This document shows, piece after piece, positions 1 through 11,186 of a stretch of DNA of 64,000 nt. The first letter of the stretch is position 1. Each line of letters starts with the position of its first letter. The position numbers were made by a program, and so were the translations under genes. This DNA comes from Pseudisothecium myosuroides (lineage: Eukaryota; Streptophyta; Bryopsida; Hypnales; Lembophyllaceae). Location of the stretch: assembly GCA_951799445.1 (NCBI GenBank), contig OX637288.1:4342501-4406500 (forward strand), read 5' to 3'. A model generated the notes under the pieces. The model did not search any database and was not told the origin of the DNA. It saw only the letters and a list, made by a program, of their open reading frames with translations.

Positions 1-1884
1 TTCCGAGGTGAGAAATCTGTTGTACCATCGAGCAAGGCTGAATTTTTGCATAATCCGGTGAAGGAGGGAAAGGATGTGGAAGCGGTGGAGACTAATATTG
101 GTCAGAAGGGCGAATTTGTGCACAATGCGGTGAGGAAGGGAAAGGGTGTTGCAGTGGGGGAGCGGAATGTTGGTCAGATTGCTCAGACGCTCACGTCACT
201 GTCAATTAGAAATCTGGCGGACGATGATGCTGTTGTTGGAATGGGGAAGTCCGGTGCGGGTGCTGGTTTAGGGTTTAGGGTTGAGGAGGAGGAGGAGGAG
301 GAAGAAGAGATTGGAGTGAAGAGGCTTTTAAAAAATGCCGCTCGTATCGATACTTCTCACCTCTCCCAGTCGGAGTTCGAGAGCAATAAACAGCAGCAAG
401 AAGACGAACGACTCGTGTTACAGGCAATCTACGGGTCCGACTATGTCCCGATTGACCAAGGGCGTGCCCGCCCTGCTGCTTTTATGATTAACGTGCATCT
501 GGAGATTCCCGAGGGCATCAAAGTTGGGGAAGAGTCCAACGCTAGGGACGACGGTGACCATTTTTTCACTGTGCACGCTCTTCCGCCGATCTCCCTGCTC
601 TGTGTCTTCCCTCCTTCATACCCATCCCGCTCAGCACCTCTGTTCGAACTCACTTGCTTGTGGCTAAGCTCGAGGAAACTCTCCATCCTCTGCGCCTGCC
701 TTGACAACCTCTGGGAGGAGGCCTCTCCAGAAGTCGTGGTTTACTCTTGGTCCGAGTGGTTGCGGTCGCAGACGCTACAGCAGTTGGGTGTCACTGAGAA
801 GCTTGAGCTTGAGGCCGATCGAAGAGAAGGTTTCGATCCGCGTGCTGTATCAGGCTCGGAGTCCTTTGATGTGGACGTTTTTCGGTTACTAAAGTACAAC
901 AAGGAGGTGGAGAACAAGAAGTTCCTGGAGTCTCTGCACACGTGCTGCATTTGCTTCTCCGATTTTTCGGGCTTCGCATTCACAAGGCTGCCCTGCCAGC
1001 ATCATTTCTGCAAGAGCTGTCTGCAGCAGTACTGCAACATGCACGTGAAGGACGGGAGTGTCACGAGTCTGACTTGTCCTGATGGTGATTGCAAGGAAGC
1101 AGTTCCTCCGGGGCTGTTGCGGGAGCTTCTCGACAAGGAAGCTTTCGAACGGTGGGACGAGCTTTTGTTGCAGAAGACTCTCGACTCCATGGCCGATGTG
1201 ATCTACTGTCCCAAATGCTCAACCGCGTCTATCGAAGATGCTGACCATCTAGTTCAGTGTAGTAAATGTCGTTTTAGCTTCTGCAGTTTGTGTATGGCGA
1301 CTTGGCATCCTGGCCAGAACTGCATGACTCCCGAGGCGAAGCTTCGAATTTTGCAGGGCCGGCGGAAAGGAAGGGCATTAGGAGAAGAAGCCCTGCGACA
1401 GGAAAGGGAGTTGATCAACGAATGCTTGGCTATGGATTACATTAAACGAGAAGCGAAGCAGTGTCCTAAATGCAGAATTGCTGTGGAGAAGTCCGAGGGC
1501 TGCAACAAGATGACCTGCTCCAATTGTGGGGGATACTTCTGTTTTCAATGTGGTCAATCTATTCGCGGCTATGATCACTACAAAGCTCCTTCTCCGTGTG
1601 TGCTTCTAGACCAGATTGAAATCAACCGCTGGGAGCTCCAATTCAACCAGCAGTTACTGCATCTGCAGGAGCAACAGCTTGTTCCACAAAATTATCGAGG
1701 GGTCGATATTGCTGCCGCTCGGCCTTGTCCTAACTGCAAGCAGGTGAACTACAAGGACCGAGGTAACAACCATATTTTCTGCTGGGCTTGTCAAAACCAC
1801 TACTGTGGTCTCTGCAACAAAATGGTGCGAAGAGGCGCAGGGCATTTTGGAACCAACAAGTGCAAGCAACACACCGCTGATTGA
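1..1884 (+). CDS. RWD-RBR E3 ubiquitin ligase, RNF14-like (5' partial)
   Basis: The frame is open from the first base to TGA at 1882-1884, so the true start lies left of the window (627 codons visible, no intron needed). Counting the first codon as 1: two 24-residue repeats (12-59), a Glu run (95-103), an RWD domain (about 126-260, with YPSRSAP at 207-213), RING1 (Cys 315, 318, 332, 337, 340, 359, 364, His 334), IBR (Cys 403, 406, 420, 423, 428, 431, 441, His 436), and RING2 (Cys 488, 491, 506, 509, 514, 517). Cys501 in EGCNKM sits where the thioester cysteine of HHARI/RNF14 lies. A C-terminal Cys-rich tail follows (Cys 576, 579, 594, 597, 602, 605). RBR ligases take ubiquitin from an E2 onto this Cys and then transfer it to substrate; the RWD+RBR order is that of RNF14/Itt1. 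Substrate is unknown. All metal ligands and the catalytic Cys look intact. Confidence 0.93.
   Translation, partial: FRGEKSVVPSSKAEFLHNPVKEGKDVEAVETNIGQKGEFVHNAVRKGKGVAVGERNVGQIAQTLTSLSIRNLADDDAVVGMGKSGAGAGLGFRVEEEEEEEEEIGVKRLLKNAARIDTSHLSQSEFESNKQQQEDERLVLQAIYGSDYVPIDQGRARPAAFMINVHLEIPEGIKVGEESNARDDGDHFFTVHALPPISLLCVFPPSYPSRSAPLFELTCLWLSSRKLSILCACLDNLWEEASPEVVVYSWSEWLRSQTLQQLGVTEKLELEADRREGFDPRAVSGSESFDVDVFRLLKYNKEVENKKFLESLHTCCICFSDFSGFAFTRLPCQHHFCKSCLQQYCNMHVKDGSVTSLTCPDGDCKEAVPPGLLRELLDKEAFERWDELLLQKTLDSMADVIYCPKCSTASIEDADHLVQCSKCRFSFCSLCMATWHPGQNCMTPEAKLRILQGRRKGRALGEEALRQERELINECLAMDYIKREAKQCPKCRIAVEKSEGCNKMTCSNCGGYFCFQCGQSIRGYDHYKAPSPCVLLDQIEINRWELQFNQQLLHLQEQQLVPQNYRGVDIAAARPCPNCKQVNYKDRGNNHIFCWACQNHYCGLCNKMVRRGAGHFGTNKCKQHTAD
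34..177 (+). repeat. Two in-frame 72-bp repeats in the RBR gene
   Basis: Units 34-105 and 106-177 encode similar 24-residue blocks: AEFLHNPVKEGK... and GEFVHNAVRKGK..., each ending in an NIGQ or NVGQ sequence. More copies may lie upstream of the window. Confidence 0.7.
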
Positions 1885-2257
1885 TTTGCATTCCTTCTTG
1901 CTTTGAGCAAGTTCCCGATTGGTGTGTATATTAATTTCTTTACATTAAGGAAGGTGCAACCATTGTTGCATAGACTTGAGTGCTCATCGTTGTTTACCAC
2001 ATCATTTCAGTAGGCATTGTTTCATCGTTGAGGCTCTCGCTATCTTCCTTGGTGCTGTCACTGGGTGAGTCATGATAATGCTGGGTGTGGTATCTTTATC
2101 CATCCTTTTCAAAGCCCATCGTCGTCAAATTTGCATCCGATCAACCTTTACAGTTGCTGTGAACTTTATGAATGCGTAACTGCATTTAAGATACGGAGTA
2201 TCAGATACGAGTATGTACAGATTGCGTAGCATTTAAAATAGAAGAAACCAAGGGTTA
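1885..2257 (+). other. 3' flank/UTR of the RBR gene
   Basis: Non-coding sequence after the RBR stop, with no clear AATAAA signal. It probably contains the 3' UTR and the spacer to the minus-strand fragments. Confidence 0.4.
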
Positions 2258-2955
2258 TTAATCTGTTCGGTACCCTTCAAGAGAGTCTGCTGCTTGCTTC
2301 ACATCAGCCACACTGTAGATCTCTCTCAGTCGTTTTTCAGATTCTACTACGAAATCTTGAACCGCCCCTGCATTTTCAGGCATGTCACTAAATTGCAATA
2401 TTTGCATGAGAAGTTGTGAGTGAACGAGTATTGGACGATGTAATGGTGGACTAAGAATATGCATAGCTTGCTTAAACTGATCTTCACAGCTACTCAATAT
2501 AATCACCAAGGTATTTTCCACACTACCAGTATACAGTAAGCTAGGCCATCAACCAATCGACCATCGCTAATCCAGCGATTGATGTAGCGAATATTGAACA
2601 TAGCAACCTGGACGAGGTTTCGTTATCTATGCTTTTAAGAAATAAACGTGACAGTACTAAGCAAGAAATTTTCAAATCAGACAAATCAACAAGAATGCAC
2701 GTGAACAAGAAGCATCCTTTATTCTATCTGCTCCTTCATTTCTTGGAAGCCAAAATACATTAATATATCGATCCATTCCTCAATGTAACTTTCAACTTTA
2801 ATCTGAAATTCAAGATCCATTTACAAGCTGCAACGACTCTGCTTGTGAGATCTGAAGTTCTTGGTCTTTTTCATAACCTGTTCCTTTGTTAAAACATCCG
2901 TCCACTGCCCACAACACCGAGTCAAACTTGTGATGTCAGTCTCTACAATGACTCT
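2258..2955 (-). pseudogene. Coding-like fragments, unrecognised gene or remnant
   Basis: Two stretches look coding on the minus strand. Stretch one runs from 2955, just after a TTTAG acceptor-like site, to TAA at 2821-2823 (44 codons: RVIVETDITSLTRCCGQW...). The same frame then continues from ATG at 2818-2820 to a stop at 2719-2721 (33 codons, MDLEFQIKVESYIEEW...). Stretch two is open from 2548 to TAA at 2258-2260 and holds a charged, helical-looking sequence (DFVVESEKRLREIYSVADVK). A possible acceptor for it is the AG near 2523. I do not recognise the family. The in-frame stop at 2821 and missing 5' exons suggest a decayed gene, but unknown introns could also explain it. Confidence 0.3.
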
Positions 2956-4639
2956 CTAAATATCAGGATAATATTAGGAGTCCGATAGTTAGCAAGTTAG
3001 TAGATGCCATACATCTGTGACCATTAGACTAGCGACCCTCCATCTTCCTGAGAAAAATCTACAGTAACTTAGTTGTAGTTGTGCTCATCGTCACATTAAA
3101 TCGACTGCTAACAGTCTCACAGTGAGGGAGTTTCCGTGTGTATTTGTCTCTCTTCAGTTGTAAGACATTTGTTTCTTAGTTTAGCCCCTAAACGTCTGGA
3201 TTCATCTCCAAAATTGACGATTTGAGAAAAACCATTATAAACTACAATTTGGAAGAATATTTTGGAATTTGTATACAAATGAAAGCTGTAGATTTTGATT
3301 TTTAAATTCTATCCGTACGGTTAGATCTACTAATGCTATCACCAATCTTTTTCTATAAATTTTGAAAAGAAAATTTCAGAATTCCTTCTAAATTCAATTA
3401 CAAGTAAAATATTATCATTTTTTGAGTAAAACTTGTTGGAACGGATTTGAAATAAGGTTCTCTTCATATGGTGATTTTTTGAAATTTTTGTGACCTTTAC
3501 ATCTTTGACCTCATTTTTGTACATCTAGTTTTGAACTAAAGTCAATGCAAATTGACCACTTGACATACTTCCACATTTGTAATTTTAGAAATGTATATAT
3601 TCTAGTAACACCAAATCCAACCGATGGATAGGACAACAACTTGATAAAGTATCACCAAAAATTAGGATGACTTTCATCCAAGCAGGAATGAGATAGAAAC
3701 AAGGATCTGAATCTGTTCATCGTCCAGAAAATGGACGTCGGAGCGCTCCAGGGTTAGAATGATTACTTCATTTCGGTAGGGGATGCTGTGTGCAGGTAGG
3801 TGATTTTTCTTATAGTATGTTACCTTGCGGCCTCCTTATTTATGACTGAATTTTTTGGCCTAATAGAGTTAATCGTGAAGTGAGCAACCGCGGGACCAAG
3901 AGCCGGAGTTCTGGAAAACTCCATGGAGCACCCAAACTTAGGTTTGATTGAGTTTGGTACTATGTTTGTTTTGTTCTATTCTTAGTTAAACCTTTCTCTG
4001 ACACAGGTTCACAAACACAGGACAACTTTGTGATTAACTCTAATAACTTTCAATAGTTGTGGTTGATATATCTTGGCCAGAGCAGAGTGGCTTTCCCGAG
4101 TGAGTAGTTTGGTGGCAGATGAGAATGGCACTTTTAGCAATAGCAGAGGCTGAAAAGAGCAAAAATTACGGCAAGAGATGAAACTCAAAATCAAACAATG
4201 TCGATTCAGGCAGTCCTGAACTCATTGGCGGTCAAACTATTATACAATATCTCTCCATTTTGCACAAAATTTCAAGGATGAACAATTGCACTTTTGTCTT
4301 ATATAGAAAGATTCTTTGTCATTCATTGGTCCACTCTAGTCCGCAGCGTAGTTCTAGAGTTAGTTTGTAGGTGCTAATAAAATCTTACAATTTTGGAAAT
4401 GGTGAATACTAATGGAGTTGGTTCCCAAGTACAACAAGAGTATGGATATTATTCCAACATAATGTCAATGCACAAGAATTTTGTTGTTGTGGCATATTTT
4501 GATTGGTTAAGGAGAGGCAAATTAAGACTGATAATAATGCTCACTTGCTTGCCTTGTCCAAATTTTCAACAAGGTGGGTATGAAGTAGAAATTTCATTGA
4601 TTTGGCAAGGAGAGAAAACTAATACCAACCGGTATTAAC
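2956..4639. other. Gene-less AT-rich spacer with one possible MITE
   Basis: No supportable gene. The piece 3180-3759 is bounded by TTAG on both sides with CCCCTAAACG at the left and CCAGGG at the right, so it may be a worn TTAA-type element like those described below. The inverted ends match only weakly. Confidence 0.3.
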
Positions 4640-5493
4640 TTAACCCCTAAAGGACCAAGCCATTTTCAGGCTCCAAAACCACTGAAAACTGCCATTTTTG
4701 CTGCGTCATGTGGTAAAAATTTCAAGAAATTTGATCGTTCTGATTGGAAGATATTAGCATTCAAAGTTGGAAAAAGAATTTTTTTTGAACTGTTTCCTGC
4801 AATTACAGATGAATTTGACGGCCATTTGTGGATTTTTTTTGCACTACACACCATAAAGTTAAAATTTTTTATGTTAAACATTTGAGTTGAGAGTTAGGGA
4901 AAAAAATTTCAGCATATCAAAACTTTTGATTTCACATATAAAAAAATTGTTAAATAGAAGTAGGTCCAAAATTGAACGAAACACAAAATCGTTAATAGCT
5001 CTTAGGTGGAATTAAAACACCATAATCCCAATGGTGGGATTGTTCTTGCAAACAAACTAAACCTTGTCAAAAAAAAAAATTGAAAAAAATTGAAAATTGC
5101 ATTCAAAAATGAATTCTATAAGTGTTTTTTTTTTAAGATGCTTAGATTGCCCGAAAATCAAGAATGTCCATAACTTTTTCATTCAGAGTCCAAATTGAAT
5201 GAATCAAAGCTTCAAATGTAGACAAAAACACGATCTTTGAGGGAAATTTTTTTTTTTTTTAAAATCATTTTTTTTTGTTTTTTTTTCTGCCCGACAAACT
5301 GTTTTTTTGCTTTAGAATGGCATAACTTTTGCTGCCGGGCACCTATTGAAAAAAAAATTATATTTTTAAAAAGCTAATGTGATTTCCTATCTTCAAAAAA
5401 AGTTTCAAAAAATCAGGATAAAATTTCAAGTCGCACGAGCCTGCCTGAAATCCCAAGTGTCCCCCGAGGGGACTTTGGTCCTTTAGGGGTTAA
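4640..5493. mobile_element. piggyBac-like MITE P1
   Basis: TTAA at 4640-4643 and 5490-5493 flank ends that read CCCCTAAAGGACCAAG inward from the left and CCCCTAAAGGACCAAAG from the right (reverse complement). There is no transposase frame inside. The internal sequence is closely related to P6 (34465-35392), including a CCCCGAGGGGAC box near the right end. Confidence 0.75.
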
Positions 5494-5619
5494 TGAGTGT
5501 GGATCCACCTAACATAATTGAAATGTAAGAGACCTTTGCCATTGTGGCATGCTTTGATTGGTTAAGTAATTAAAGAAGTCAAACAACTCAACTTTCCTAC
5601 TCATTGACATTATGTCTTG

Positions 5620-5741
5620 TAATTGCAAAGTAGGCCAAGTCGTCAAAAATAATCGCAAGTCAGTACCAATGACTTGATGCCTGCATCTTGGTAGGTCCTA
5701 ATGGGTGATTATTTTTGATAGCTTGGCTTGCTTTGCAATTA
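5620..5741. mobile_element. Short foldback MITE, 122 bp
   Basis: Arms TAATTGCAAAGTAGGCCAAG (from 5620) and its imperfect reverse complement ending at 5741 pair over about 37 bp, leaving a loop of about 45 bp. Confidence 0.65.
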
Positions 5742-6845
5742 CGTAATTCATAATTGTATCATTGATTCATGTAGAGCATTCTTTCTTCTTTACATTGATA
5801 TATTATATGATTTTTCTTGAAGCTTCTTTAATAAGTATAAATTGAATAAAGTTCACTTACTATATTTTTTTTCATCCCCAAAATCAATAGTTGAAAACTT
5901 AGGGGTTACCATAACATATCAATATGTTGATATATTATTGTTAAAAAATCATAGATTTGTTAACTATTGATCAATATTATTTGCATTTTTATGAGCAAAT
6001 TTAATTCTGATATGAAACAATTTAGTGAGCATCTTACATTGCTAATTTGTAATATTAAAGATAGATTAGACTTAATATATTATTCACCAATTCTAAAAAA
6101 GATCATAGTAATAAAATTCTATAGTATAATGTCTAATTGCAAGTAGTTATAACTTTTTCATTTAAATGCTAGTGGACTAATAGGTAGTGATGAAGATTTT
6201 GGAAGATGTGAAGATGCAATATTAAATATTGAGTGCATGTAAAACAAATAATTTAATAGTGACTTTTAAATAAAAGTTTTTGACTTTGATTTGTAGATTA
6301 TATCTACATTTGGTTGTATTTTCTATTGCATTGACCAACATTTGTTAATAAGTTCATTAGACTTGAGAGTTTAAAATGAACGAAAAATGTAATCTTTAAA
6401 TTATAGGATAATTGTAGAGGTTGTTGAAATTTAGATTATATGTGTATAAGTATTACTAGACAAAGTCAATATTTTTTTTACAAAATTGAATGAAATTAAT
6501 TTATAAGTTTTAATTTTCATAAAATATGTTTGAATTTATTCATTTATTCATTCATTTTCCAAAATATGCATATTTAGACAATCAAAGGTTATTACCTTAC
6601 TAAATTTGCAAAGGAGAGTTTTTTCTTATTTTATTTAGAAAATATTTACTCATTGTCCATATTGCAATAGAAAGCTTTACATGTAACGGCACAACTATTT
6701 TAGATGTTATTTGACTTAATCCCTCAATTCCTTAATGACATATGTACTCTCTATTTTTGATGATTTGCAAAGATTTGCTATAAAAAACAAACATAGAAGA
6801 GAAGTTTGGAAGCAATTTGAAAATAAAATTTGTAGATTTTGAAAT
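5742..6845. other. AT-rich spacer, nothing recognised
   Basis: Very AT-rich, with no open frame of note and no clear repeat boundary. Confidence 0.5.
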
Positions 6846-7025
6846 TTAGATTGTATCTACATGTCAAATTTCATTAAAATGGCAATATTCCATACACCAT
6901 TTTCAAACTGAATGGTCTAAACCATTTAGGACAGGTGTAAATTTCAAACTGTGGAGTATGAATTGTAAAAGTGCCAAAGCTGCAGGATGGCGCCATTTTA
7001 ATGAAATTTGCCATCTATACAATTT
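6846..7025. mobile_element. Foldback MITE, about 180 bp
   Basis: The left arm (core CAAATTTCATTAAAATGGC at about 6864) is the inverse of the right arm (GCCATTTTAATGAAATTTG near 6992-7010). Matching flanks extend the inverted repeat to about 36 bp. Confidence 0.65.
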
Positions 7026-7468
7026 TGAATGCCCATAGAAAACATACAATCTCATGAAATGAAAACATGAAATGAAAGTAATTCATCACCTAAGTTAAAC
7101 TGAAAGACCACTCAAGATTCAAGGGTGCGACCTACATGGATGTTAAATTGAGTGTCAGTGTGTCCATACCCGGATGCAACTGGTTCTCAACCGGGGAAAC
7201 CTCAGTCATTGGCAGTAGCGAGACCCAAACTCGGCAAGTCTTCTTCGGCAGTTGTCGACATCGTTCTGAGCTTTGGTCGAGTCTCGATTGATTCAAGTTT
7301 TGCCCAACTGAAGTTTCGGGAGTTTTTTGTGAATTGAATGTGCATTTGTCGAAGGTGGTGAGTGCTCTTCCTTTTCTCTGATCTACTGTTGCATTTCTGC
7401 TGTTCTCCGGGAGAATCGATGTGAAGTAAATGCCCTGTGAGTTGTGAGCTCCAATTGCCCTGAGCAGG
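7026..7468 (+). promoter_or_regulatory. Upstream region/5' UTR of the Cys-rich gene
   Basis: GC content rises sharply after about 7120 compared with the spacer to the left, which suits a promoter or leader. No TATA box or start site can be fixed. Confidence 0.3.
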
Positions 7469-8856
7469 ATGTCTGTGTCCAATCTGGACAGGAAATTCGC
7501 GCGCTTGCGATTTGAAGAGTTTCTGGATGAGGGTATGCTTCTGTTTTTATTAGTGTCCAGTATGAAAACCTAGTCCTTAATACGTACAGGACGGTTTAGA
7601 TGAGAGGGAGTAGATGCCCTAATTTTTTGCTTTGGGGAGACTCTGGGAATGTCTGTAGCTAATTATTCAGGTCGCGCCTAATGTAGTTCCTGATTGGATT
7701 CATCATTTTTATGCTACGACGTTGTGTACACATGCGGAAATGTGGAAGCTTGAGCTCTTAGGGCAGATACCGTTTGTTCGATGGAAGGGTTTGAATGCAA
7801 TGAAAGCTTCATGGCTTCTTTGATTCCCATGGATTCTGCAGGATTACATGTCCCATGTGATGTTGCTGTGTCAGTGCAGTGGCGATTGGCTCTGTGGGTG
7901 TGGTGAAATGGAAAGTGGTTCTGAATCTTGAGTTTTAGTGAACAGATATGAAGGAGGTGGAATCGGAGACCAAAACATGCAAGCGCTGTAAGTGCAACTT
8001 TGCAGCAGAGTCCAATTCGAGCTCCGCATGTCGATTCCATCCTACTTACTTTGTCTCTCGTCGCCACGACGATCAGAAAAGGTCGAGTAACATTCCCCAG
8101 CGGTTCAATGAGTGAGCATTAGGTCATGAAGTGATGAGGGAGAGGATACTATTTGCGTCTCTTCAAGCATTTTAACATATGCAGGAGTTTGATTTTGGGG
8201 AGCTGTATAGCGTTGTGAAGAAATCTTTGGATACAAGAGCCAAATTTGTTGAGATAAAAAATAAATACATCATGCACAAACTATGCAATTTCAAAGTGGG
8301 AGGTACTGAACCTCTATAAGTCACAGTCTTCATTCTAGGTTGAGTGGCCATAGACATTGTGCCAAGTGACACATACACCAGTTGCTAACAACTCCAATCA
8401 AGTTTATGAATAATCGAGTTGTTATTAGTAACAGAGGTCAGCTGGAGATGGGATCAGGTCCGTATCGGTTTGATATCCTCTACCTTCTTTGCTCACAGTA
8501 TAGAATATTTTGCAACTTTCTGATACCAAATTACACAAGGTTCACAGAAATGAATTGTACTATGAAAGCTTCGTCGGAGAAGAAATCGGCGATGACTAGG
8601 CTGAGTCCTTTTTAGAGGAGAGGCGGAGAGGAGTATTTCTGATAGGTATCATGACACTGAGGTTTGACTTCTTATTCATGAGCATGATGACGTATCATAT
8701 TTGACGATTTGCGTTGATTATGTGGTCAGATATTATGAGTTGGGACCAGACGACCCTCCTTATGCAGCGAAGTTCTGGGACTGCTGCGGGTCAGAAGATC
8801 CTGGAGCTGTAGGCTGCAAGACATCTTTTCACGTCTCATACGACGATGACGCATAG
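7469..8856 (+). CDS. Small Cys/His-rich conserved plant protein (4 exons)
   Basis: Exons 7469-7532, 7687-7788, 7946-8081 and 8730-8856 all have GT-AG borders, and their phases (1, 1, 2) join without a shift to give 429 nt, or 142 residues plus TAG. The N-terminal half is helical and charged (MSVSNLDRKFARLRFEEF, then PDWIHHFY and MWKLELLGQIPFVRWK). The C-terminal half has two putative metal sites: C67-x2-C70-x13-C84-x2-H87 (in CRFHP) and C119-C120-x9-C130-x4-H135. Between them lies a motif, RRHDDQKRYYELGPDDPPYA, that I recall from uncharacterised conserved plant proteins. The spliced Arg101 codon falls inside that motif, which supports the exon 3/4 join. Function is unknown; zinc binding is inferred. 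The start ATG at 7469 is the likely one but an upstream coding exon cannot be excluded. It has no partner gene nearby. Confidence 0.8.
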
Positions 8857-9554
8857 CGTGTTTGGAAATCATCACCGCCTCTAATCCTGGGTTAAAGTTT
8901 TTTGAGGAGTTCCTGGGGCCTTGAGAGTAACTGTCAACCGTGTTGTCAAGGAGACTTAGTAAGAGGTAATCCTCTGCATGTAATCTAATCTGCCACTTCA
9001 GTTAGAATGTATATCTCTTCTCAGAACGGGGGTTGTGGCGTCATTTAGTATTGTTGACATCCTTGTAAATTCCACTTTCATTTTTTTAAGATCGTTTGTT
9101 TTGTGCTCACTATGGCTGATTTCATCGATTCCTTCCAATCGTATCGTAGCTCGTTGCGTCACTATGATGCACCTCCCAACATTCGTATGTTCTTGTGTAG
9201 TAGTCTGTCATTTTGTCAGCAGAGGAATTATTGTCTGAAACGCATCTGAAACATTGAAGTCCGTTTGCTTGTAGTACCGGTCAGGTTTCAAGACTATCTT
9301 ATCCTCTCTCACCACTGTGTCTTGTCAATTCTGGAGGAATTCTATGCACCAATGCGCAGTTTCATGTTGGATGATTAATTGATGGGTTGGTCTGCAGCAG
9401 ACAGTGCCGCCTCTGCATCTTACTGAATTCTGTAATAGAGAGGGGGACTTGTAAGTTAACCTTGACTTCTCTTGCACAGCAATAGGTATGTAAATCTGGG
9501 ACTTTCTAGAACCTGCAAGTTCCACGTGGCAAGAAAAAGGGCTGCTCTTGAACA
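8857..9554 (+). other. 3' flank/UTR of the Cys-rich gene
   Basis: Mixed-composition unique sequence after the stop. No polyadenylation signal of canonical form and no further exon is seen. Confidence 0.35.
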
Positions 9555-9622
9555 GAATTGTGTCATGTTCTAATTGTGTCATGTTGTGATTGTGTCATGT
9601 TGTGATTGTGTCATGTTCTAGA
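9555..9622. repeat. Tandem repeat, about 16 bp x 4
   Basis: Repeats of TGATTGTGTCATGTTG with variants ending in TTCTA. Confidence 0.8.
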
Positions 9623-10063
9623 AATGTTGTTCATTTTGGAATGCATTTCAGGCGAGTCCTCTATAACGGTTCCCAAAATTGAAGTAGGATTTTGAGGGCT
9701 TCTTTGCTATGATTCTCGTGAGTAAACAAAGAAAAACATGACTTACTTGTCTCTGCATGGTGAAATGCATTTGAAACTGTTGATTTGATGCTTTTCCTTG
9801 AATCTTGCGGCATTGTTAAAGGAGTTATTCTGGTCATCGAAGAAGGGACACTCCAACTTTCGTGTTCGAAAATGTTATGAAAGTGTGTTATGAAAGTGTT
9901 TGGTTCAACGAAAAAGCTCAATGAAACAGTATTTATTCAATGAAATCTATTTTAGTTTAGACTTTCATCTACCCGTACTGAAGCACATCCTATAAACTGC
10001 AATGTGCAGATACATATAATTTGGTGCAAAAGCCCAATGATTCCACCCATACTATGTAAAGGA
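9623..10063. other. Spacer, nothing recognised
   Basis: No gene or repeat boundary is supported here. Confidence 0.4.
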
Positions 10064-10952
10064 TTTTAGAGTATCTCCACTGCTAGACTGGAAAATGAAC
10101 CCAGTTTGGAGGACTTGGTGTGTCCCTGTTGCCCTCAAGGTCCCGCCTCTTAACAGGCTAAGACGTCAAAATTCCAAATTCAAATGCAGAATTCAAATTT
10201 CAATGTTGCTGACCCGGGTCATGGGATGACGTGGAAGTTGCAGGGCTACTTAGATAGACTGAAAGCAGCAACAACTCCACAGAATAGTCGATGCCCCAAA
10301 CTGAGAGCTCTTTTCTTGTTTCCAAACCTCAAACGTCAAATGTGGGCACATGTCAAGTATGAAGGGACTTGTAGCTTGGAGTGTGGCAAGAAAACTTTGG
10401 AGAGGCTGGTTGCCAAAAAACTTGAACTAAGGTAGAACCGCCCATTCCAAATCATGGAGCCATGGCAAACATGTAGGATGTGCTATTTCAGAGGAAGGGT
10501 GCCCAAGCGTGGTATGTGTTTTTTTCTCCTTGGAATGTGTGTTTTTCTCCTTTTCAAGGTTGGGACAATTAAGATTATGCCACATGTCCCAAAGTGTGCA
10601 AGAAGCAGTGTGCAAGATAGTAGGAAGTAGTGAGTACAAAAGTAGTTCGAACATGATCAAAATTAGAAGACTCTAGAGAGTGGCAATGGGTTTGGAGCAT
10701 TTTTTGCCTCCCAAAGTTCATAGTAATTTCAATTTTGACAATAAAATTACAAAAAAATCACAATCCTAATATTTCTTATCTCTCTACATGAAATTTTTTT
10801 TCATTACCTCACGTTGCTCCTCATCTGTTCTGAAATTGCTTATTTGATCAGGTATAGGTGGTTCTACCTTATATAGAATTCTCTCCAAAGCCTGGCCGCG
10901 CCAAACCATTCACCGGGCTAATATTCTGGCCCCCTGGTGGAGATGCTCTTAT
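10064..10952. mobile_element. MITE-like element, GAGCATCTCCAC family, copy 1
   Basis: The left end TTTAGAGTATCTCCACTG and the right end (reverse complement GATAAGAGCATCTCCACC) form an inverted pair. Related ends occur at 14852-15263 and 16229-16785. No coding capacity is seen. Confidence 0.5.
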
Positions 10953-10993
10953 CATTGTAGTGTAAGCAAGGACACTAGAGAATCCATACCTTA

Positions 10994-11143
10994 AGTTTGT
11001 TTGTTTGTTTTGTTTGTCACGTTGAGATCTCTCGGACCGTGCGTCCCCCAAGGGCATACTTGGTACTATTGGAAAGCCCTCGACAAGGAGGAGTGCACGG
11101 GCTTGGTTTGGTGGTGTTTGGACTCACAGTGGAAAAGTTATGG
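10994..11143 (+). repeat. GC-rich conserved repeat box F, copy 1
   Basis: Contains TTTGTCACGTTGAGATC, GGACCGTGCG, GGAAAGCCCTCGACAAGG and GTGCACGGGCTT, ending with AAAAGTTATGG. It closely matches 55968-56120 on the minus strand and partly matches 11852-11957. Its origin is unknown. Confidence 0.6.
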
Positions 11144-11186
11144 AATTTTTGAGTGATTTTTTATTCTTAAAAATTACTAAATTATG

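Noticed and set aside
4393..4638. 81-codon open frame before P1
   Set aside because: Runs up to the TTAA of a MITE and has no family features.
7152..7337. 61-codon open frame ending FAQLKFREFFVN, resembling exon 1 of the Cys-rich gene (FARLRFEEFLDE)
   Set aside because: Likeness covers only about 12 residues, the DNA match is poor and the frame ends in a stop; more likely leader sequence and chance.
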